64,000 bases of DNA from Clostridium_AD sp036569345 (GTDB lineage Bacteria > Bacillota > Clostridia > Clostridiales > Clostridiaceae), in contig NZ_DATCQT010000029.1 in the NCBI RefSeq assembly GCF_036569345.1, positions 57,940 to 121,939 on the forward strand, written 5' to 3'. Each line of letters starts with the position of its first letter. Position 1 is the stretch's first letter. Below, in pieces: positions 35,494 to 45,188 of this stretch. The notes beneath the pieces were generated by a model. That model saw only the letters and a list, made by a program, of their open reading frames with translations, ran no database searches and was not told the origin of the DNA. The position numbers and the translations under genes are program-made.

Positions 35494-36543
35494 ATGAAAA
35501 ATTCGCATAAGGTTAAATCTTCTATTGTATTATTGTTAGGTATTTTATTAATTGTAGGAATATCAGGATGTTCACCTAAAAAAGTCGAAAATGCGAATGA
35601 AAATGTTAATGTTAGGGTTGGATATTTTCCAAACATAACCCATTCACAAGCTCTTGTAGGGAGAGAACAGGGGAGTTTTCAAAAGGCTATAGGGAAAACA
35701 AACAAACTAGAGTGGAAATTATTTAATGCAGGGCCAGCAGAAGTAGAAGCACTTTTTGCAAAAGCTATTGATATAGCATATATAGGGCCTGGGCCAGCGA
35801 TTAATGGATATGCAAAATCCAAAGGAGATATTCAGATTATTGCAGGTGCAACTGACGCAGGAGCAATATTTGTATCTAGAAAAGGATTAGTTATTAAAAA
35901 TCTAAAGGATTTAAATGGTAAGAAAATTGCAGTTCCACAGTTTGGAAACACTCAAGATTTAACACTTAGAAATATAATGTCTGAGAATGGACTTAAAGAT
36001 ACAACAAAAGGTGGAACTGTTGAAGTAAGACAAGCATCTAATGCAGATATTTTAAGCTTATTACAAAAAGGAGATATAGATGCAGCCTTGGTACCAGAAC
36101 CTTGGGGTTCTAGACTCATTAAAGAGGCGAAAGCAAATATAATTTTAGATTACAAGGAATTATTTAGAAAAGGAAAATATACATCTGCTGTAGTAGTTGT
36201 TAGAACGGAATTTTTAAATGATCATCCAAAAATTGTTGAAAATTTTCTAAAAAATCATGTAGATATAACAGAGTATATTAATAAGAATCCAGATACGGCA
36301 AAGAAAATAGTTAATAAACAAATTATTGAATTAACTAAAAAACCAATAGACAAAGATGTTTTAGATGCTGCTTTTAATAGGTTAACAATTACAAATAATC
36401 CGGAAAAGGATTCTGTACTTGATTTTGTTAAATTTTCACTTAATGAGAGTTTTTTAAAATTAAAGCCAGATACAAAGGATTTATTTAATCTTACTATCTT
36501 GAATAAAGTTCTAAAAGCAAAAGGATTAGACGAAATAAAATAA
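35494..36543 (+). CDS. ssuA: SsuA-type sulfonate/sulfate-binding lipoprotein
   Basis: 349 residues; lipobox ISGC, Cys26. Same fold and close sequence to the orphan SsuA at 17775: VRVGYFPNITHSQALVGREQG, YIGPGPAINGYAKS, VPQFGNTQDLTLR and VPEPWGSRL. ATG with AAGGAGGTG. It heads an operon that continues into ATP sulfurylase and APS reductase genes, so the ligand may be sulfate as well as sulfonates; the family name alone does not settle this. Confidence 0.9.
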   Translation: MKNSHKVKSSIVLLLGILLIVGISGCSPKKVENANENVNVRVGYFPNITHSQALVGREQGSFQKAIGKTNKLEWKLFNAGPAEVEALFAKAIDIAYIGPGPAINGYAKSKGDIQIIAGATDAGAIFVSRKGLVIKNLKDLNGKKIAVPQFGNTQDLTLRNIMSENGLKDTTKGGTVEVRQASNADILSLLQKGDIDAALVPEPWGSRLIKEAKANIILDYKELFRKGKYTSAVVVVRTEFLNDHPKIVENFLKNHVDITEYINKNPDTAKKIVNKQIIELTKKPIDKDVLDAAFNRLTITNNPEKDSVLDFVKFSLNESFLKLKPDTKDLFNLTILNKVLKAKGLDEIK

Positions 36544-36557
36544 TAGAGGTGATAAAT

Positions 36558-37397
36558 TTGAGTCTTATTGTTAAGGATGTTAGTAAGGAGTTTGTTTCTA
36601 AATATAAAAAGACAAGCACACTCCAAAATTTTAATTTAGAGATAAAAAAGGGTGACTTCGTTTGTATATTAGGACCTTCTGGTTGTGGAAAATCTACTTT
36701 GCTAAATATTTTAGCAGGACTTGAAAAGGCAACTAAAGGTGTGGTTATACTTAATGGCAATGAAATAACTGGACCAGGACCAGATAGGACAGTAATGTTT
36801 CAGGAAGCCGCATTATTTCCGTGGCTTAAGGTAATCGATAATGTAGAATTTGGAATGAAGATGGCTGGAATGCCTAAGGAAATTAGATATGAGAAGGCGC
36901 TACATTATCTGAAAATGGTACATCTGTCAAAGTTCCAGAATTCTTATGTGTATGAGCTTTCAGGGGGGATGAAGCAGAGAGTAGCACTCGCTCGTGCACT
37001 TTCTCTTGACTCAGAAATACTTTTAATGGATGAACCATTTGCGGCACTTGATAGTCAGACTAAAATGATGTTGCAGCAAGAATTGCAACGAATATGGGTA
37101 AATACAAAAAAAACAATTATTTTTATTACACATAATGCAGAAGAAGCTGTTTATTTAGCCAATAGAGTTGTAGTTATGGCGGCTAATCCAGGTAGAATAA
37201 AGCAAGAGTTTGTTATAGAACTTGCAAGACCAAGACAGATGGAAAGCAGTGATATATCTTATTATACTAGTAAAATAATGAAAGCATTAAAAGAGGAGGT
37301 GGAGAAGGTTGCAAAAGCAGAGTACGATGGTGATTGGGATTTTAAAGAGAATTCTATTCTATATCCTTCTGATAGTAATATGGGAGGGGATTTATAA
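36558..37397 (+). CDS. ssuB: SsuB-type ABC transporter ATPase
   Basis: 279 residues from TTG 36558; AGAGGTGA just upstream is the ribosome site, which rules out the in-frame GTG at 36549. Walker A GPSGCGKST 39-47, Q-loop FQEAALFPWL, signature LSGGMKQ 134-140, Walker B ILLMDEPF, H-loop ITHNAEEA. The last ~30 codons overlap the permease gene in another frame. Confidence 0.9.
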   Translation: MSLIVKDVSKEFVSKYKKTSTLQNFNLEIKKGDFVCILGPSGCGKSTLLNILAGLEKATKGVVILNGNEITGPGPDRTVMFQEAALFPWLKVIDNVEFGMKMAGMPKEIRYEKALHYLKMVHLSKFQNSYVYELSGGMKQRVALARALSLDSEILLMDEPFAALDSQTKMMLQQELQRIWVNTKKTIIFITHNAEEAVYLANRVVVMAANPGRIKQEFVIELARPRQMESSDISYYTSKIMKALKEEVEKVAKAEYDGDWDFKENSILYPSDSNMGGDL

Positions 37398-38103
37398 ACT
37401 AGGTGTTGATATTCTAAGAATTTGGAGGCCTTACATTTTTCCATCACCTATAGATGTTTTTGGTACTTTAGCAGTTTTAATAAAAGATAACACAATAGGT
37501 ATAGCCATTGTTGCAAGTTTGAAGAGAATTATAGTGGGATATTTTATTTCAATAATAATAGGAGTGGCGTTAGGACTCACAATTGCTAAATTCAAATATT
37601 TAGACGAGAATTTAGGACCATTAATTTTAGGATTACAGACTTTACCTAGTATTTGTTGGTTGCCTTTCGCAATTTTATGGTTTGGACTTAGTGAGATTTC
37701 TATTATTTTTGTAATTGCAATTGGTTCTACATTTGCGGTGGCTATGTCAGTTAAATATGCGATAAAAAATGTTAATCCACTATATATTAGAGCTGCAAAA
37801 ACTATGGGAGCAAAGGGTAGTAAAATTTATACTCAGGTAATCCTGCCAGCTGCATTACCAGATATAGTTAGTGGATTAAAGCAGGGGTGGTCTTTTGCAT
37901 GGAGAGCTCTAATGGCAGGGGAAATGCTTTCTTCTACAAAAGGTCTTGGGCAAGTGCTTATGGTAGGTAGAGATTTAGCAGATATTAGCCAAGTTGTAGC
38001 TGTAATGATAGTAATAATAATTCTTGGGCTATTAGTGGATAAACTTGTTTTTTCTAGATTAGAGAAAAATATGAGGCATAAATGGGGTCTTGACAGGGTG
38101 TAG
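37309..38103 (+). CDS. ssuC: SsuC-type ABC transporter permease
   Basis: 264 residues, about six membrane helices, intact EAA loop (AAKTMGAKGSKIYTQVILPAALPDIVSG). Start most likely TTG 37309, with GAGGAGGTGGAG just upstream, overlapping ssuB by 89 bases; ATG 37327 is an alternative. Normal family length supports the early start. It is the only complete permease of this class in the window. Confidence 0.88.
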   Translation: MQKQSTMVIGILKRILFYILLIVIWEGIYKLGVDILRIWRPYIFPSPIDVFGTLAVLIKDNTIGIAIVASLKRIIVGYFISIIIGVALGLTIAKFKYLDENLGPLILGLQTLPSICWLPFAILWFGLSEISIIFVIAIGSTFAVAMSVKYAIKNVNPLYIRAAKTMGAKGSKIYTQVILPAALPDIVSGLKQGWSFAWRALMAGEMLSSTKGLGQVLMVGRDLADISQVVAVMIVIIILGLLVDKLVFSRLEKNMRHKWGLDRV

Positions 38104-38132
38104 TTTTTAAAAAATGATGGAGGTTGAAATAA

Positions 38133-38714
38133 ATGAGTACTGAGAATCTTACATGGCATGAGGCAAATGTAACTAGGCAGCATAGAGAAAAAATGCTCTC
38201 ACAAAAATCTAAGTTATTATGGTTTACTGGATTATCAGGTTCTGGTAAGTCTACAGTTGCAAACAGATTAGATAGTAGGTTAAATGAAAAAGGACTTACA
38301 ACTTATTTGTTGGATGGTGATAATGTTCGTCTTGGAATAAATTCGGATCTTGGATTTTCTATGGATGATAGAAGTGAAAATATAAGAAGAATTGGTGAGA
38401 TTGGGAAATTATTTGTAGATGCAGGAATCATTACTATAGCTTGTTTTATTTCTCCATTAAAAGTAGACCGCGAGAAGGTACGAAAAACCTTAGGTGAGGA
38501 TTTTATTGAAATATTTGTAGACTGTCCAATAATTGAATGTGAGAAAAGAGATCCTAAAAATTTATATAAAAAGGCAAGACAAGGCGTAATTAAAGAATTT
38601 ACAGGAATAACTTCGCCTTATGAAGAACCTGAAAATCCTGAAATTGTGGTAAATACAAAGGATCAAAATATAGATCAATGTGTAGACAAAATATTAGATT
38701 ATTTAAAGCTATAG
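38133..38714 (+). CDS. cysC: Adenylylsulfate (APS) kinase
   Basis: 193 residues. Phosphorylates APS to PAPS. P-loop GLSGSGKS at 33-40, LDGDNVR, DLGFSMDDRSENIRR and FTGITSPYEEPENPE are family hallmarks. It has an acidic/Lys set for APS binding. ATG with GGAGGTTG upstream. Its presence beside an APS (not PAPS) reductase raises the question of what PAPS is used for here. Confidence 0.93.
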   Translation: MSTENLTWHEANVTRQHREKMLSQKSKLLWFTGLSGSGKSTVANRLDSRLNEKGLTTYLLDGDNVRLGINSDLGFSMDDRSENIRRIGEIGKLFVDAGIITIACFISPLKVDREKVRKTLGEDFIEIFVDCPIIECEKRDPKNLYKKARQGVIKEFTGITSPYEEPENPEIVVNTKDQNIDQCVDKILDYLKL

Positions 38715-38728
38715 TTTAGGAGGTTACG

Positions 38729-40408
38729 ATGAAACTTGAAATAAAAACTTTGGAAACTGATGTATTAGTTGTTGGTGGAGGCACCGCTGGATGTTACGCT
38801 GCATTAACATTAAGTAAGAATGAAGAGATGAACATTATAGTAGTAGATAAAGCTAATATAAAAAGAAGTGGATGTTTAGCTGCAGGAGTTAATGCAATCA
38901 ATGCTTACATTAATGAAGGATATACCCCAGAAGACTTCGTAGATTATGTTAAAAAAGAAGCTGAGGGAATAATTAGGGAAGACCTTGTATATTCAATTGC
39001 ACAAAATTTAAATAAGGTTACAAAAAACATGGAGAGTCTGGGGCTTACAATTTTAAAGGATCCAGATGGAAAGTATGTCACTCGTGGCAAAAGAAGTATT
39101 AAAATCAATGGGGAAAATATAAAACCTATTCTTGCAAATGAGGTTAACTCAAAGAAAAATATAAAGGTAATAAACAAGGTAAATATAATAGATTATATTA
39201 TTAAAGATAATGTGGTAATTGGTGCTTACGGGTTTCATATAGAGGAAAATACTTTTTATGTAATTTATTCTAAGGCTGTTATTTGCACCACTGGTGGAGC
39301 TTCTGGTCTTTATAAACCTAATAATCCTGGTTTTTCTAAACATAAAATGTGGTATTCACCCTTTAATACGGGGGCAGGTTATGCTATGGGAATAAGAGCG
39401 GGAGCTGAGATGACTTCTTTTGAAATGAGATTCATTGCACTCAGGTGTAAGGATACTATAGCACCGACAGGCACGGTAGCCCAAGGGATTGGTGCAAAGC
39501 AAGTTAATGCCTATGGAAATGAATATGTAAAAAATTACGGCAAGCCTTTAACCATTACAAGGTTATTTGCGACTGTAGAAGAAAATAGAAAGGGCCTCGG
39601 TCCATGCTACCTAAAAACTAAGGGAATTTCAAAAGTTGAAGAAGAAGAACTTTACAAGGCATATCTTAATATGGCACCAGCGCAGACTTTAAAATGGATT
39701 GAGGATGGGAAGGGACCTAGCTTGAAAAATTTAGAGATAGAAGGTACAGAACCTTATATAGTTGGTGGACACGGGGCAAGTGGCTATTGGGTGGATACAA
39801 ATCGAGCTACTACTATTTTAGGCTTATATGCGGCTGGGGATGTAGCAGGTGGAAGCCCAAAAAAATATGTAACTGGTTGTTTTGTAGAAGGCGAAATTGC
39901 ATCTGAAGCTGCAATTGGTTTTATAAAAAACAAGAATAATAAGTTACTAGGTCAAGAAGAAATTAACTCTAAAGCAATATTTTTAGAAGCTTTTCTTAAA
40001 AATTGTAAAAGTGCATTTTCTATAAATGAAATTGAAGAGTCAATGCAAAAGGTAATGGATGAATATGCAGGTGGCATATCTAAAAATTATGTGTTTAGTT
40101 CTAAGAGATTGCACATAGCCAGTGAAAAAATAGAGGAACTTTTAGGACTTTCAAGTAATCTAGGGGCAAAGGATATGCGTGAACTTTTGAAAATATTTGA
40201 AGTTATTGATAGATTATATGTTTGCAAAGTCCTGATAGTTCATCTTCTAGAGCGAAAAGAAACCCGTTGGAAATGTTATGGTGAAAATGCAGATTACCCG
40301 GAAAAAGATGAAAAATTGCTTAAATATGTCAATACAATATATAAAGATGGCAAGGTTAAAGTTGTTTTAAGAAATTTAATAAAGCGAGATGAAATTTATG
40401 AGCATTAA
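38729..40408 (+). CDS. aprA: APS reductase alpha-like flavoprotein
   Basis: 559 residues, FAD-binding fumarate reductase/AprA superfamily. N-terminal VGGGTAG (15-21), RSGCLAAGVNAINAYI, substrate-domain HKMWYSPFNTGAGYAMG and RFIALRCKDTIAPTGTVAQG, and the second FAD segment GLYAAGDVAGGSPKKYVTG. Operon position between cysC and a ferredoxin-like AprB and ahead of cysDN supports reduction of APS to sulfite for assimilation rather than respiration. Shorter than dissimilatory AprA (about 620-660). Confidence 0.85.
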   Translation: MKLEIKTLETDVLVVGGGTAGCYAALTLSKNEEMNIIVVDKANIKRSGCLAAGVNAINAYINEGYTPEDFVDYVKKEAEGIIREDLVYSIAQNLNKVTKNMESLGLTILKDPDGKYVTRGKRSIKINGENIKPILANEVNSKKNIKVINKVNIIDYIIKDNVVIGAYGFHIEENTFYVIYSKAVICTTGGASGLYKPNNPGFSKHKMWYSPFNTGAGYAMGIRAGAEMTSFEMRFIALRCKDTIAPTGTVAQGIGAKQVNAYGNEYVKNYGKPLTITRLFATVEENRKGLGPCYLKTKGISKVEEEELYKAYLNMAPAQTLKWIEDGKGPSLKNLEIEGTEPYIVGGHGASGYWVDTNRATTILGLYAAGDVAGGSPKKYVTGCFVEGEIASEAAIGFIKNKNNKLLGQEEINSKAIFLEAFLKNCKSAFSINEIEESMQKVMDEYAGGISKNYVFSSKRLHIASEKIEELLGLSSNLGAKDMRELLKIFEVIDRLYVCKVLIVHLLERKETRWKCYGENADYPEKDEKLLKYVNTIYKDGKVKVVLRNLIKRDEIYEH

Positions 40409-40712
40409 AATTGATGCACAAAAATGTGTGGGATGTGGGAAATGCCTTGAAACTTGCCCAGGAAATCTTATATCCAAAAATGAAAAATCAAAAGCATATA
40501 TAAAATACCCAGATGAGTGTTGGGGATGTTGTGCATGTGTTAAGGAATGCCCGGTAGCAGCTATAAATTATTATCTTGGAGTTGATATCGGAGGTAAAGG
40601 GACTTATTTAAATACGAAAAAAGAAAAAAAACTTCTTCATTGGCATATCTTTAAACCGAATAATGAAGAGATAATTATAACAACAGATGAAACAGAGGGT
40701 AATAAATATTAG
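40398..40712 (+). CDS. aprB: APS reductase beta-like ferredoxin subunit
   Basis: 104 residues from ATG 40398 (an ATG three codons earlier is possible but has poorer spacing); overlaps aprA by 11 bases. Two [4Fe-4S] sets: C10/C13/C16/C20 and C41/C44/C47/C51, with an extra Cys45. The tail KKLLHWHIFKPNNEEI resembles the AprB C-terminal arm that wraps the alpha subunit, shortened. Carries electrons to the flavoprotein. Confidence 0.85.
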   Translation: MSIKIDAQKCVGCGKCLETCPGNLISKNEKSKAYIKYPDECWGCCACVKECPVAAINYYLGVDIGGKGTYLNTKKEKKLLHWHIFKPNNEEIIITTDETEGNKY

Positions 40713-40724
40713 GGAGGTAAAATT

Positions 40725-41525
40725 ATGGATCATTTAGATGAATTAGAGGCAGAAAGTATTTTCATATTAAGAGAATCTTATAAAAAATTAGGTAAACTTG
40801 GAATGTTATGGTCAATTGGAAAGGATTCAACAGTATTATTATGGTTATCAAAAAAGGCTTTTTTCGGACATTCTCCTTTCCCGTTTATTCATGTAGATAC
40901 AAAGCATAAAATTCCGGCGATGATTGAATACAGGGATAAAATTGCTAAAGAGTTTAATATCGACCTTATAGTGCATACAAATCAGGAAGCAATCGACGCA
41001 GGTATGGGACCAGATAAAGGAAGACTCGTTTGTTGCAAGGCACTAAAAACAGATGGCCTTCAACAAGTGGTTACTAAATATGAATTTGATGGATTAATTC
41101 TTGGAATTAGAAGTGATGAGGAAGGTTCTCGCTCTAAGGAACGAGTATTTAGTGAAAGAAATAAGGACTCAGAGTGGGATTATACAAATCAAGCACCAGA
41201 ACTTTGGGATCAATTTAAAACTGATTTTCCAAAAGGAAATCATATTAGGGTTCATCCAATACTTCATTGGAATGAGATAGATATCTGGTCTTATATACAG
41301 AGAGAAAATATCCCACTTATAGATTTATATTTTGCAAAGAACGGTGAGAGATACAGAAGCCTTGGATGTGCTGAGTGTACTGGTAAAATAAAGTCTAATG
41401 CGGTGACGATTGATCAAATAATTGAAGAATTAAAACATACTACAACAGGAGAAAGAGCAGGCAGAGCTCAAGATCAAGAAGATTCATATGCTATGCAAAA
41501 ACTTCGTAAAGATGGTTACATGTAA
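40725..41525 (+). CDS. cysD: Sulfate adenylyltransferase subunit 2
   Basis: 266 residues, PP-loop ATP pyrophosphatase. SIGKDST at 30-36 binds ATP; FIHVDTKHKIP, GIRSDEEGSRSKERVFSER and RYRSLGCAECT are family segments. With CysN makes APS from sulfate and ATP. ATG with GGGAGG; 18 bases before cysN. Confidence 0.95.
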   Translation: MDHLDELEAESIFILRESYKKLGKLGMLWSIGKDSTVLLWLSKKAFFGHSPFPFIHVDTKHKIPAMIEYRDKIAKEFNIDLIVHTNQEAIDAGMGPDKGRLVCCKALKTDGLQQVVTKYEFDGLILGIRSDEEGSRSKERVFSERNKDSEWDYTNQAPELWDQFKTDFPKGNHIRVHPILHWNEIDIWSYIQRENIPLIDLYFAKNGERYRSLGCAECTGKIKSNAVTIDQIIEELKHTTTGERAGRAQDQEDSYAMQKLRKDGYM

Positions 41526-41543
41526 GGGAGGGGTTTATTACTA

Positions 41544-43253
41544 ATGGAAAATACAAGAGAACAATTAAGAATAGTTGCAGTAGGACACGTAGATCACGGT
41601 AAGTCTACAGTAATTGGAAGATTATTGTATGATACAAAATCACTACCAGAAGGTGCAATTGAAAAAGTTAAAAGAATTGCTAAAGAAACAGGTAAACCTT
41701 TTGAATATGCGTATCTATTAGATGCTTTTGAAGAAGAACAAAAGCAAGGAATTACAATAGATACAACGTCACTTCAATTTCATACGGACATGCGGGACTA
41801 TGTAATTATAGATGCACCAGGACATATAGAATTTCTTAAAAATATGATTACAGGTGCAGCTAGTGCTGAAGCTGCGCTTTTGATAATAGACGCTAAAGAA
41901 GGCATTCAAGAACAATCTAAAAGACATGGTTATATATTATCACTACTTGGTATAAAGCAGGTGTGTGTTGTAGTTAATAAAATGGATCTTATAGATTACA
42001 GCCAGGAAAAATTTAATGTTATAAAAAATGAAATGAATGTTTTTCTAAAAAAATTAAATGTACATCCAATGAGTTATATTCCTATTTCAGCATTTTACGG
42101 TGAAAATTTAACTTCAAAATCAGATAAATTATTTTGGTACAAAGGAGAAACCGTGCTTGAATCATTAGATTTATTTACTCAGGAAGAAGGACTAGAAGCA
42201 AAGCCATTAAGATTCCCAATTCAAGATGTATATAAGTTTGATAATAGACGTATAATTGCAGGAAGAATAGAAGCAGGTACACTTAAGGTTGGCGATGAAA
42301 TTCTTATTTCTCCGTCTAACAGAACCACAAAAGTTAAAAGTATAGAAGCATTTGTCGAAAAAGATAGGGTAGATACTATAAGTGCAGGAATGTCAGTGGG
42401 AATTACTTTTGAAGATGAGTTTTTCAATAAAAGAGGAGAAATAATTTCACATATTGATAATGCTCCTGTAATTGCTGATGTTTTTACAACAAACATATTC
42501 TGGATGGGGAAAAATAGTTTAGTAAAGGGTAAGAAATATAAGATAAAACTTGTAACTCAAGAAGTAGAATGTGAAGTTGTATCTTTTAATAAAGTTATAG
42601 ATGCAAGTACTATAGGAACTTATGAAAATGCAACTGAGGCAAAAACCAATGATGTAGCAGAAGTTACTATAAGGACAAAGGGAAAAATATGTTTTGATAA
42701 GTTTGCGGATAACCAAAACACTGGTAGATTTGTAATTGTAGATGGTTATGATGTAAGTGGTGGTGGAATTATTTCTGGCATTGTAGACACTGCTGGAGTA
42801 ATTGCAACAAGTTTTAGTAAGGATCAGGTTAAACTTCCTATTAATTGTTTTGATGAATATTATTTTGATATTAAAGCATTACAAATTAAGAAAAAGTTAA
42901 TAAAGGCTACTCAATATAAAATAGGTGACAGCGTGCCTTTCCTTGGTGAAAGTTATGATTACACAAAAGACTTCGATGTAATAGCTTTAAATGCTAATCT
43001 TGTTGCTAAAATAAGAAATGGTAAATTAGCAGATATTATAAAAGTTACAGATTATTCATACGTTACAACAACTATTATTAATGAAAAAGGTTTTGGTATC
43101 AAATTAACTTCAGAGAAAGATTTATCATTATACAAAAATGAATATAAAAATGGAATCAATGAAAAATTCGCAAATAAATGGCTTGATTTTATCCAATGTA
43201 GAACTATTAAGTTTAGTGATATTATTGATGAAATAGTAGAATATGAAATTTAA
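41544..43253 (+). CDS. cysN: Sulfate adenylyltransferase subunit 1 (GTPase)
   Basis: 569 residues. EF-Tu-like GTPase that drives CysD: G1 GHVDHGKST (14-22), G3 DAPGH and G4 NKMD. Two beta-barrel domains follow to about residue 430. The C-terminal ~100 residues exceed the E. coli protein (475) and are not an APS kinase, which is encoded separately; their role is unknown. Last gene of the operon, followed by a strong terminator. Confidence 0.94.
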   Translation: MENTREQLRIVAVGHVDHGKSTVIGRLLYDTKSLPEGAIEKVKRIAKETGKPFEYAYLLDAFEEEQKQGITIDTTSLQFHTDMRDYVIIDAPGHIEFLKNMITGAASAEAALLIIDAKEGIQEQSKRHGYILSLLGIKQVCVVVNKMDLIDYSQEKFNVIKNEMNVFLKKLNVHPMSYIPISAFYGENLTSKSDKLFWYKGETVLESLDLFTQEEGLEAKPLRFPIQDVYKFDNRRIIAGRIEAGTLKVGDEILISPSNRTTKVKSIEAFVEKDRVDTISAGMSVGITFEDEFFNKRGEIISHIDNAPVIADVFTTNIFWMGKNSLVKGKKYKIKLVTQEVECEVVSFNKVIDASTIGTYENATEAKTNDVAEVTIRTKGKICFDKFADNQNTGRFVIVDGYDVSGGGIISGIVDTAGVIATSFSKDQVKLPINCFDEYYFDIKALQIKKKLIKATQYKIGDSVPFLGESYDYTKDFDVIALNANLVAKIRNGKLADIIKVTDYSYVTTTIINEKGFGIKLTSEKDLSLYKNEYKNGINEKFANKWLDFIQCRTIKFSDIIDEIVEYEI

Positions 43254-43258
43254 ATTTT

Positions 43259-43283
43259 AAGGGGGTAATGCCCCCTTTTTTTT
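43259..43283 (+). terminator. Terminator of the ssu-cys operon
   Basis: GGGGG-TAATG-CCCCC hairpin (43261-43275) with flanking AA/TT pairs and an 8-base T run. Confidence 0.92.
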
Positions 43284-43288
43284 GCTTA

Positions 43289-43317
43289 TTGATACAGCAA
43301 TTAAATATGTGTATAAT
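43289..43317 (+). promoter_or_regulatory. Promoter of leader RNA / ABC-class ATPase gene
   Basis: TTGATA (43289-43294), a 17-base spacer and a perfect TATAAT (43312-43317), immediately after the cysN terminator. Confidence 0.75.
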
Positions 43318-43323
43318 TAATAC

Positions 43324-43407
43324 TAGGCTAACTAAAATAACAAGCCATATGTGCGACAACATAGAAAGTTACTAAACAAAACATTCATAGTTTAGTAGCT
43401 TTTTTTA
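43324..43407 (+). ncRNA. Candidate structured leader or small RNA ending in a terminator
   Basis: From the inferred start (~43324), about 84 nt can fold into GGCT/AGCC, ATGT/ACAT and a 13-bp terminator stem (43365-43377 with 43390-43402) with a 7-base T run, all before the ATPase start at 43453. This is the layout of an attenuator or a small RNA. I match it to no known riboswitch. Confidence 0.5.
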
Positions 43408-43452
43408 TTATAAAAAAGTGAAAATTTTTATAAGGAATAAAAGGAGAGTTAT

Positions 43453-45153
43453 ATGAAAAGTTTGGAAGTATTAAAAAAAGAATTAGATAGAATTGATGGG
43501 AAAAGTTATAGGCTATATAAAGATTTAGAGGGAGAATATGATTTTGGAAGTTTTGTCCTCAGCATAGATCATGTTCAAGGTGATCCATTTGCGTCTCCTT
43601 CAAGAATTAGAGTAATAGTAGACCAAAAAAATGCTAAATTCCCAAATGAAATTTTTAATAACAAAAATAAAAATATAGCTACAGCAGATTATTTAACAAG
43701 AGAATTTTATTCTAATATAAATAAATGCTCTCAAAAGGTTTTTGGATCTGGGAAAAGTGGGTTAATAGCTATAAGCAAATGTCCACAAGAGATACTAAAT
43801 AGAACTTCTATAATTATAGATGAGGATAAAATAGAAGCTAGATTTTATGTTGGATTTCCAGCAAGAGGAAGAAGTGTTTTATCAAAAGAACTTGAGAAAA
43901 TTTTATATAATGTTATACCTAGCATTGTAGAGAAAACTTTAATCTATAAAAATATTGATAGTGAAGGATTAATAAATAGAGTAGAGTTGGTGGAAGATCA
44001 AGAATTTATAAGAAATGGGTTATCAAGCAGGGGACTGATTGCATTCGTAGCTAATGGATCAATGCTGCCTAGAGAGAGTGGTGTCTCTACAAAAGCATTA
44101 AAAGGTGGCAAAGCATTTGTATCCCCAAAGGGATTAGAAGTGCAGTTTAATACAAAAAGTAAAGGTTTAATTTGCGGTATGGGTATTAAGGCCGGCATAA
44201 CTCTTATAGTAGGTGGAGGATATAATGGTAAATCTACATTACTAAAAGCTTTAGAGCTTGGAGTTTATAATCATATTGAGGGTGATGGAAGAGAGTTTGT
44301 AATAACAGATGGATCAGCGCTCAAAGTACGGGCGGAAGATAGTAGATTTATTACTAAAACTGATATATCACTTTTTATAAATAATTTACCTAATGGGAAA
44401 GACACAAAAGAATTCTGTACGGAGAACGCAAGTGGAAGTACATCACAAGCGGCGAGCATAATTGAAGGAATAGAAAGTGGAGCTAAGTTATTGTTAATTG
44501 ATGAGGATACTTCTGCCACTAATTTTATGATGAGAGATGACTTAATGCAAAAATTAGTCAACGCAGAAAAGGAGCCAATCACACCTTTTATTGAAATAGT
44601 GAGGCCTTTATATATACAAAAATGTATTTCAACAATAATGGTTGTAGGAAGCTCAGGAGATTTTTTTGATGTAGCAGATTGTGTAGTCTTATTAGATAAT
44701 TATGATGCGTTAGATGTTACAAAAGAAGCCAAAAAACTAAGACATGGTAATATATTGAAAAGAGTTAATGATAGAGATTTAAAAATAGATATTAATTTTA
44801 ATCGGAAAGTAAAAGAGAAAACTATAATTAAAGGAGAAAAAGGTCTTAAAATCAAAGCAATAGGATTAAGCACATTATGTATAAACAGAGAGGACATAGA
44901 TTTAAGGGGTGTGGAGCAGATAGTTGATAACGAACAAATAAATGCTATCGGCTTAATTATGAAGTGGGTTGAGGTAAGTATTATGAATAAAGGCTTAACC
45001 TTTGCTAATATGGTGGATAATATAATTTGCCTTATAGAGAAAAATGGGTTAATATCAATAGAAAAAGTAAAAGGTGGAAATGGAAGTTTAGCAATGCCGA
45101 GAAAACAAGAAATAATGGCATCATACAATAGATATAGAAACTTAAAAATATAA
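43453..45153 (+). CDS. Predicted ATPase of the ABC class (COG3044 family)
   Basis: 566 residues, cytoplasmic, without membrane segments. N-terminal domain with HVQGDPFASPSRIRV, Walker A GGGYNGKSTLL around residue 258, Walker B LLIDEDTSATNFMMRDDLM around 347, and a C-terminal alpha/beta part. Full length for this uncharacterised family, which often lacks transporter partners. ATG with AAGGAGAG. The preceding leader RNA may control it. Function unknown. Confidence 0.87.
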   Translation: MKSLEVLKKELDRIDGKSYRLYKDLEGEYDFGSFVLSIDHVQGDPFASPSRIRVIVDQKNAKFPNEIFNNKNKNIATADYLTREFYSNINKCSQKVFGSGKSGLIAISKCPQEILNRTSIIIDEDKIEARFYVGFPARGRSVLSKELEKILYNVIPSIVEKTLIYKNIDSEGLINRVELVEDQEFIRNGLSSRGLIAFVANGSMLPRESGVSTKALKGGKAFVSPKGLEVQFNTKSKGLICGMGIKAGITLIVGGGYNGKSTLLKALELGVYNHIEGDGREFVITDGSALKVRAEDSRFITKTDISLFINNLPNGKDTKEFCTENASGSTSQAASIIEGIESGAKLLLIDEDTSATNFMMRDDLMQKLVNAEKEPITPFIEIVRPLYIQKCISTIMVVGSSGDFFDVADCVVLLDNYDALDVTKEAKKLRHGNILKRVNDRDLKIDINFNRKVKEKTIIKGEKGLKIKAIGLSTLCINREDIDLRGVEQIVDNEQINAIGLIMKWVEVSIMNKGLTFANMVDNIICLIEKNGLISIEKVKGGNGSLAMPRKQEIMASYNRYRNLKI

Positions 45154-45188
45154 AAAATAAAAATTATAATAGAAGGCGAGGCAAAATA

